Positions 61,501 through 64,000 of a DNA stretch of 64,000 nt are shown piece after piece. Source of the stretch: CAZSSM01 sp964609385 (GTDB taxonomy: Bacteria; Planctomycetota; Planctomycetia; Isosphaerales; Isosphaeraceae); contig CAZSSM010000031.1 of assembly GCA_964609385.1 (NCBI GenBank), positions 1 through 64,000 on the forward strand. The letters run 5' to 3'. How positions within the stretch are numbered: the stretch's first letter is position 1; every line of letters starts with the position of its first letter. Made by a program: the position numbers and the translations under genes. Under the pieces are notes generated by a model. That model was not told the origin of the DNA. It made no database searches and was given only the letters and a program-made list of their open reading frames with translations.

Positions 61501-64000
61501 ATTGTCACAGCCGGCTCTGACCAGAACCTCGAGGTGACGATCGAGGAGAACTTCAGCCTCGACGAGGCCTTGGAAGAACGAATCAATACCCTTGTGGCCG
61601 AGAACGCCTGGTTCCAAGGAACCTCCTTGGCCACAGCCTATGCCGAGCAAGAAGCCTTCTGGTCCGAGCTGATCTCCGATCTCGGTGGCACGATGGACTT
61701 CACTGGCAACCGGATCCGGGTCTCCGGTGTCTCGCTCCCCACGGCGCGGATCGATGCGATCGACGCCACCTCGGGCAATATCACGATTGAGGGCCAAGAC
61801 CTTCGCGGTCGGGGAACATTGACAGCACCGACCGATACGGCCATTGAAATCATCAACAATTCGTCCTTGACGCTGTTCCTCGACGGATTAGTCATCCCCG
61901 ACCGACCGGGTGGTCAGATTCGATTCAATCAAGTTCAAGTTCGCTCCAATTCGGAAATCGCCAGCTTGAACGTCAACCAAGTTCTCAATTCGCTGGTCAA
62001 TTTGGACTTTGCCTTCAGCTACGAGACCGGCAGCACGGCCGATGCCTCGACTGAGCCGTTGATCGCCGTGACCAACGTGCCCAATGCGGGCCAAGCCGTG
62101 ATCGCCAACCTGCTCTTCGAGGGCGACGTCTCGAACCGGAGCGGTGATGTCACGATCGACGGTGGTGATGGCAGCGTGTTGATCAACGGCAGCGTGACCG
62201 CTGGCAGCCTGTCGATCGTCAGCGGCGGCGACTTCGTCTTCGGCGGCTCGGATAGCAACGGCGATGGCTTCTTCCACGTTGGCGGCGATCCGTTCGATCT
62301 CTATTCGGGATTTGCCCAGGCGAACGAATCAGCAAGGTCCCTGATTTCGAATCCCATTTCCGCAATTGCTGGGACCAGTGGAAGTGTGAGCGACGATGCG
62401 GGCTCGACGATCGTGGCGGGCAACGTCTTGATCACGAGCGAGAACATCAACGTCAATGGCGTAATCCAAAGCGGAATCCCTTATCACACTGTCACCATTA
62501 CAGATTCTGATGGGTCTTTAAGCGCCCTTCTGGCACAACTAACGGCGACACACAATGTACAAAAGATTTTTGGTTCCAATGCATCTCGGTACACAAACCT
62601 CGATTCGAGGTACATCGAAGTTGCATCGGGCAACACGAGCGACACCCTGTTTGATGACGTTGCCGAGACACTTGCCCTCCGGTGGGATGCCGAGGAACAG
62701 ACTCTGATCCTGGTCGGTTCGATCGAGGTCGAGGGCGGCTTCATGCAACTGACCGCTAACCGGATCCTCAACACGTCCGGGGGTGAACTTCGGGTCCTTG
62801 ATGGCTACGGCACTATCGACGTCGAGAATCAAACGCCTTTCCCGATCAACATCGGCGACCTCGATGTCGGAAGTGGGACCGACGATGAGCAGGGGATCGA
62901 GGGAACCATTCGGCTGGTCGAGAAGGCTCGCAGAAACGAAGCGGCCCCGGGTCAACGATCCTTGGTGACCACGATCACCCGTCTTGGTAATGAAATCCAA
63001 GTCCTGACCAATGAGACCGTGGACTCTGACGGCAACCCGACGCACTTAACCACTTCGACGGGCCGTACAGTCCAATACGAACTACAAACCGGCTCACGAT
63101 ACAACTGGGTCTCCTCGGGTTCAGAAGGAAGCACCCAAATCTATCGATTGAACACGACCAATTATTCGCCGTCCTTCAGCGAAATCAGACAGCCTCGGAA
63201 CCTGATCAGTGACGTCAATAATGAGCAAAGCGAGCTGGAATCCGCTGGCACGTATGTGGAAGTCAATGCGAATCAATCAAATGATGTTTACCGTTATCGA
63301 TTCACCTCGGACGACAGCTTGGACGACCGTTATTGGTACGAATTTGTGACCGAGGTTTACAGTATCTTCGGGAATCTGCTTCGGACCGAGTACGAAAACA
63401 CGATCACCGAATGGACCAAAACGGTCACCACCCACACGCATAGCGTGAAGGCCGATTTTCCGATCGACATCACCTTCGTCGGTGACGATCGCGGTGGGAT
63501 CACCGTGGACTCACTGGGTTCGGTGATCATCGGCGGGACCGTGTCCACGCGGGGCGGGACCCTCGAGATCAACGCCGGCGTCGATACCGATGGGACCGTT
63601 TCGAATACCGATGCGACGATCGAGTCGGTCGACGCCCTCGGCCTCCTCACGGCCAAGGATTTCGAGTTGCATGCTCCGGGTGGTATCGGGACGCTCGGTC
63701 CGGTCTACCTCGATCAAACGTACGGCGAGGTCAGCTCTCGGGTGAACGCCTCCAGCCAGAGCCAGATCCAACTCAGCTCTCCCTCGGATCTGCTCTCGCT
63801 CGGCGTGATTGAAACCGCTTCAAATGGACTGGTGCAGGTCGAGGCGACCAATGGAGCCATTTTCAAGGCTTTGGGGCCGTCCCCTGTGATCTCGACCGGT
63901 TCGGTCATCCTCTCGGCGGCCTCGGACATCGGGTCGTTCTCGCGTCCTTTGAAGATCGACACCGCAAGCGAGGCCTCGGGAACGCTGACGGTCTTGGGTG
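49531..64000 (+). CDS. Giant repetitive extracellular protein with LEPR-XLL-like N-terminus (partial)
   Basis: From ATG 49531 one frame is open to the end of the window, at least 4,823 codons without a stop; the 3' end is outside. The N-terminus is basic, then ALAPESLETRTLLS, a variant of the LEPR-XLL motif seen at the start of planctomycete exoproteins. The body is almost entirely beta-strand repeats of the pattern A-x-IG-x-x-A-x-V-x-A-x-G-D-V-x-V-x-A, separated by small hydrophobic Gly/Ala runs, as in filamentous-adhesin-like proteins. Inserted are a block of HGL-type repeats (about 832-1760) and one EF-hand/dockerin-like loop (1032-1043). It is rich in Asp, Thr, Ser and Gly with almost no Cys, as in secreted Ca-binding adhesins. 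It lies head to head with a sigma/kinase operon. Adhesion or matrix function is inference. Confidence 0.85.
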   Translation, partial: MRHAIGRLFGRILKAGRHQTQWRPRDRAGRLHRALAPESLETRTLLSISSAFTDSDTVQIDSDSDSVLNLRTDGDFLQWSTDGGDYSSDFDSATSGIQPIEFTGSTSQNFEILIDGPTLRLEDIATQGASLRFEMDRGVIEVAASSEITTVLNSTSAGSLSLTGRNLITVEPGATINTGVSDLSLKVTEEPGTSLASERSTATIELDEANLIGGDVEIITSTESSANFGLESVAQLFNVSLDNVTGQNVSLGGAVAISNSTSEITINGGAIRAGTLTIDADSVADSVANAASGIVGVAYAEANPTASISIDGGAVIETTGDVSVSSHAHQALAARAIHYAGGLTSTKKEKVSLGFAMAQGDLVSRAHLGNASIDAGGSVEITSSGEKELAVTTVTATGREGAGGLALSIVTVQADVNATVEGQIEADGDVSVLADFSSEFGSILSQMSVGESGNISTTKSVVVGTISPSAQQRLGRFQNDTTAGSTGIAGGLTFAFQTNNVQARIGSGASVESTGGSVLVDARSSDRFRSRATSKVESSASAKNTRDNALSIALLVGNLTNHVEATIGQSASVTAAGDVTVQSTAQIPWEQRWWRWNDLNTLEKSFSIGEKLNGNLGVQNGLFTTWAQASARSEERTLGGSINVFSFDSISNAVIQEGAQITAGGQTSVVALNENDTLNNSGQFLTALPLPRGYGLSGAASRGSGVGGSVLTSVYRGTTNAKILSDAVVDTGSLLVLARTDDRSIATVVQGGVAEGMLTFNGAASSLKVDHYTLAQIDDGAQITIDAGQVVQIPRDYDVIDLRDQGFFSDVPMFDPLEQIDGTDDEPVYRVDPDTNTITLPFAHGLEDGDIVQYINGYGEDLEGEAGSIGGLTDGTSYQVIVVGETTVQLAELEDAELTPIELDLESTSGFGHTLLPGFDTETDVSDNTISGLPESWHPENDDNLPVRYFPASNATAFPTLSSGGLYYLDVVAPGSAQLLDAPDGNVIPLDPNSAEGVHFLIPVSVTLDSDGAGSEVDSYTLRRRNPLLSLDTNRDGRVTTDDDHISALTDQYYVIDVSMAVVSDDFAGLYSGTGAFSRGRSLGAGVSIGVNQIHRQTRAVVGNLVRDLSPHLGIGVDIADQIYLGYEHGLAEGDLVTYVAGGDESIGGLRDGESYFVNIIGDSDNSGDPTIKLARSALEAAESLTTLFGPNEIASDPGQDTIDLGYVHGFQLGDRVIYDPGTGAAIGGLEAGGEYYVIPISPTEVALTDAISLATASFDHIFDPLDTVRDNQLVFGYEHGLSDGQRLVYTDGGGTAIGGLTDGQVVQISVVDNFRVRLQTLTGDSISLDASNSAGRAHTLHPGLVADANSISETNEIDLGDEHAFGHESAVRYSAVNPGGSATPIPGLVDGHVYYVVPTGLTTLRLAETPELAEKARWWFFDSVETLTNETDDQGNVATTITFGAPHPYALNDPLVYGIDDFYADPDSETIFALQYIDPDTGSLETLTPGQTLYAIPTGGETALDFNLGSDVTIYQGLQLALSPDGQPLELVNTDAAGVHGFRSDVSAITVSPSGETDTTHLFQAYERIDLDGSVGSGTGHSLRLSLDPSVTTQATHGLGKTFDPSTITVRQKQRTLDLGFEHGFETGDAVIYSNGRGEDIGGLGHGNIYYVIKISDTRFRLTETAEDALSRKPDAIQVDVDVATGSLHGFGKVIDPNPGVDSSADTIDFGQAHGLTDGQTVLYQTNGGNAIGGLVDGQEYTVSIVGEEGTTIQLIDPDTGLVVDLDGTLATGDQHELAEPVSSTGFISSTGSSLVTANNNGEIISVSLAGVLLRQDPGRQFSVSETRSTSEAKFGIGGAGSVAVQIVRDTTETILRDADVSVTDLRLAAMNETFIANGTGAVALVSSTANSKGLAGALSWNAIRNQTHALIDNTQLTVTAGNLIVDAVDSSMIIGVALGLAGVAGKFGFAGSVVNNVIASDVSTRIVNQSDVTVVGISNQTETGKVILDTKNNSTIYGVSGSVTLVKNNTSDKSNAQAQAASLSQPDGLIQRYSSASFSESRSSSQSLGGVFNSGNDPSSSNAIANRRSVNKLGIGAALVINRIVSPNRDQGDPIGTLAMIEDSNVTADGVVELLADTTNTIVGIAAGIAGVTGTGGKQTALALSFSINTVAVPTQARIRGAGSGGEGITASRGVRLLADDRSFIGGGSGTVAIVLGQTGANGTQGGASANGLALTVNRVENLVTAEITDTTVTTDAGDVQVIANSVPSIVAVGAGGVGSSNQGRQGSFSINTVKNQTAASISGSDTVVDAEGSVLVSASDETDVFSLGGSIVISGTSGNQSSSVLSSIGIANSTLTFVNTVQASVGDGVTIQADGQLDPITGQDRAGLLVLANSNDTLTTIAAGGTVDNADGNFAIAGSATFTNLDETTHATIGAGASINEATRGESNSQDVVVRANEETTLVGVAGAAAIGLQGNGIGAGIDVTTMDKDVLAQIGAGSVVEAEGDVIVRAVSNEDAFSVTGSVAVGRSDFAIAGGVNNAEYDITTKALILSASDDITHVTAGDSVLVSAEERTELTVLNLNFAFASDLGVGGAIGVPNITKTTEASIGDSADVDAFASGDGIDVHTGTFATFDEDEDPNTYGTNIDLDNSNLPFDDPSYFKNSKATPEQISGFQGVAVTAVNSDQVEIYNAGAAVGSDLAIQISFAWNGVDVTTLATIADNAQINQDATVDESAGENQSVHVAAGGDFFTRTITGGAAISKGQTSSAATSGIGVSAVVMDTQARIGDSANVQARRNVDVSAQNFEDILVIGLAVAGTSGTLAGAGSFAVFDLTNTTIASIGDNATVFAGGNVVVVAQDITDSDIIAGAAGIAFKGTGLGVSVGLSLIQKDTTASIGEAATVDALGQGTQNTFEILTSDRANDDFVTDSLRGVGVSAYSVENLFAATAAGGGGKAVGLAGAITWQQVDSDTTAYIDRNAQINTDAENDSNAHSGQSVAVTAINQVRATGLAGAINGGAVGIGAGLDIGTIANDTKAAILEDVNQDSTAGTDTGLVQARQDVRAEAASERTITSFAASAGGGLFALQAGFSLWTIGDSMNGQYDVDGETVDSLSGLDTETETIADEITTVDAGFESSESIDPGDNSEEVAEAIGSGTDGLSRFAGRLIFGESLVSTTEAVIGENATINAGRDLTIHAYEETQITSIGGAVGAGAFGGGAGIAIANVASSASAEVGSGSSLSVGRNLTISAAADETTDIYGVAGTGGLVAIAAQFAVSTVNSVQSAIIHENVEVLAADSVTLEAQHTRDLHAFTAGGSIGLAVGGAAGAIVVGGGTVEAIVDDGSKLGSTDTKLGSVTISATSTTTQARAEAYAVTAGAGAAVTGAGVQARIDPVVQAATLDSVEIYTTGDVEILANAEAQVIAQGFGVEVAGGVAGGGVSVLAVVSPQIVASVGSNNTIESDGNLRILATQGLLNDQPSALATGFGVSASFLVTIVGATVEARSETSADAAIGTGSTITAETGTVSVQSLILNDLKANADGGSGAGIVASGAHVSVIDAATTSSALIGHGVSVTANALEILATGFESLDGSAENNKFSFGFTASAQNSSGAGFATEVDIASESSTTAAILNNTRDDQVIQVNSLTIRAGQTHALTGSSHDFALAIIAGLGGAKYVADIDSDVNALIGESVVVNATTIDISASNNAELSEDDQGIGQAITVSSTTAGIGAKSKVLNDINIDYDTESGIRDNAQVNSDYVLTGNRSAIMGGVDILATNDAHLLSFTDLGSTSLFGGSINAETLVHLQRFDATVSLGEDATLKSSGEINLATRSSATLTASTTALGKSRVFPDDQTLGSTSVNTSNVVQVASGALIESEDDVHLLAGQDGVLEGVNGSVPKTNLFLLDADADTYATNVIPDPRNIIAEALLIQTNLVQVESDSRVRAVSDASLLTEPGVVITEAVSSFESNYGSSPTTNIESQGETSVVVVDGDVEVGLFNRRFLELNRSGIVTAGSDQNLEVTIEENFSLDEALEERINTLVAENAWFQGTSLATAYAEQEAFWSELISDLGGTMDFTGNRIRVSGVSLPTARIDAIDATSGNITIEGQDLRGRGTLTAPTDTAIEIINNSSLTLFLDGLVIPDRPGGQIRFNQVQVRSNSEIASLNVNQVLNSLVNLDFAFSYETGSTADASTEPLIAVTNVPNAGQAVIANLLFEGDVSNRSGDVTIDGGDGSVLINGSVTAGSLSIVSGGDFVFGGSDSNGDGFFHVGGDPFDLYSGFAQANESARSLISNPISAIAGTSGSVSDDAGSTIVAGNVLITSENINVNGVIQSGIPYHTVTITDSDGSLSALLAQLTATHNVQKIFGSNASRYTNLDSRYIEVASGNTSDTLFDDVAETLALRWDAEEQTLILVGSIEVEGGFMQLTANRILNTSGGELRVLDGYGTIDVENQTPFPINIGDLDVGSGTDDEQGIEGTIRLVEKARRNEAAPGQRSLVTTITRLGNEIQVLTNETVDSDGNPTHLTTSTGRTVQYELQTGSRYNWVSSGSEGSTQIYRLNTTNYSPSFSEIRQPRNLISDVNNEQSELESAGTYVEVNANQSNDVYRYRFTSDDSLDDRYWYEFVTEVYSIFGNLLRTEYENTITEWTKTVTTHTHSVKADFPIDITFVGDDRGGITVDSLGSVIIGGTVSTRGGTLEINAGVDTDGTVSNTDATIESVDALGLLTAKDFELHAPGGIGTLGPVYLDQTYGEVSSRVNASSQSQIQLSSPSDLLSLGVIETASNGLVQVEATNGAIFKALGPSPVISTGSVILSAASDIGSFSRPLKIDTASEASGTLTVLG
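52027..54810 (+). repeat. Block of HGL-type protein repeats within the giant gene
   Basis: At least seven diverged copies of a 50-60-residue unit: a strand with HGL or HGF, then L-x-D/E-G-D/Q-x-V-x-Y, then AIGGL-x-D/A-G and a Y-x-V strand. Examples: FAHGLEDGDIVQYINGYG (52027 on), GYEHGLAEGDLVTYVAGG (52897 on), GYVHGFQLGDRVIYDPGTG (53149 on), GYEHGLSDGQRLVYTDGGG (53359 on), GFEHGFETGDAVIYSNGRG (54391 on), GQAHGLTDGQTVLYQTNGG (54664 on). DNA identity is low, so the copies are old. Confidence 0.85.
52624..52659 (+). other. EF-hand/dockerin-like calcium loop in the giant protein
   Basis: Codons read DTNRDGRVTTDD, the D-x-N-x-D-G-x-V-x-x-x-D pattern of a calcium-binding dockerin or EF-hand loop. 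A single loop is seen in mid-protein rather than the usual C-terminal pair. Confidence 0.65.

Noticed and set aside
50281..63900. CRISPR-like or satellite DNA in the giant gene
   Set aside because: Repetition is at protein level with strongly diverged DNA; no constant direct repeats or spacers.

Overview
The window reads as chromosome of a GC-rich planctomycete, most likely of the Isosphaeraceae/Gemmatales type. The basis is inference from gene content: two ECF-sigma/Ser-Thr-kinase pairs, a Uma2-family protein, a giant surface protein with a LEPR-XLL-like N-terminus, a remnant of a 'choice-of-anchor Q' beta-helix protein, and a DUF4914-type PEPCK-like protein. No rRNA, tRNA, CRISPR array, complete insertion sequence or phage was recognised.

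Layout. 1-2.4 kb: ruvB (cut by the window edge) and ruvA, preceded by a Tat-exported asparaginase-family Ntn hydrolase, all on minus. 2.9-7.6 kb: a HEAT-repeat lipoprotein, deoC, a sugar phosphate isomerase/epimerase-like TIM barrel and a secreted SMP-30-like beta-propeller; an odd Gly/Cys-rich peptide frame with no start codon lies at 6.3-6.4 kb. 8.1-11.1 kb: a mutS2 without the Smr domain and a Uma2 protein with a 21-bp tandem repeat. 11.2-26.1 kb: a carbohydrate block with glgB, malQ, treY and a ROK-family kinase, interleaved with an alpha/beta hydrolase, membrane proteins, a leucine-rich-repeat protein and small unknowns. 26.1-34.6 kb: a polytopic glycosyltransferase-like protein, a secreted protein whose frame is broken by one in-frame TGA, the DUF4914-like protein and a large single-pass protein with an anti-sigma-like architecture.

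35.4-43 kb is accessory in character. An ECF sigma factor is followed by a secreted LamG-like protein and a zinc-finger/kinase/DUF4097 fusion, then a CBM9-like/beta-lactamase-fold hydrolase of visibly different base use. A truncated inverted copy of the sigma gene and a frameshifted surface-protein remnant follow. 43-49 kb: a second ECF sigma factor and a kinase/WD40/TPR protein, again split by one in-frame TGA. Divergent from it, a single open frame runs from 49,531 to the window end (over 4,820 codons) and encodes a giant repetitive extracellular protein.

How the genes fit together. RuvA and RuvB form the Holliday-junction motor. GlgB, MalQ and TreY act on alpha-glucans and maltooligosaccharides, and TreY starts trehalose formation (no treZ is in the window). 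The two sigma/kinase sets look like signalling modules for surface functions; the second lies head to head with the giant surface protein. The most unusual signals are the two long genes each interrupted by a single in-frame UGA, the Gly/Cys-rich peptide, the giant protein itself, the sensor-kinase fusion, and the inverted sigma duplication.
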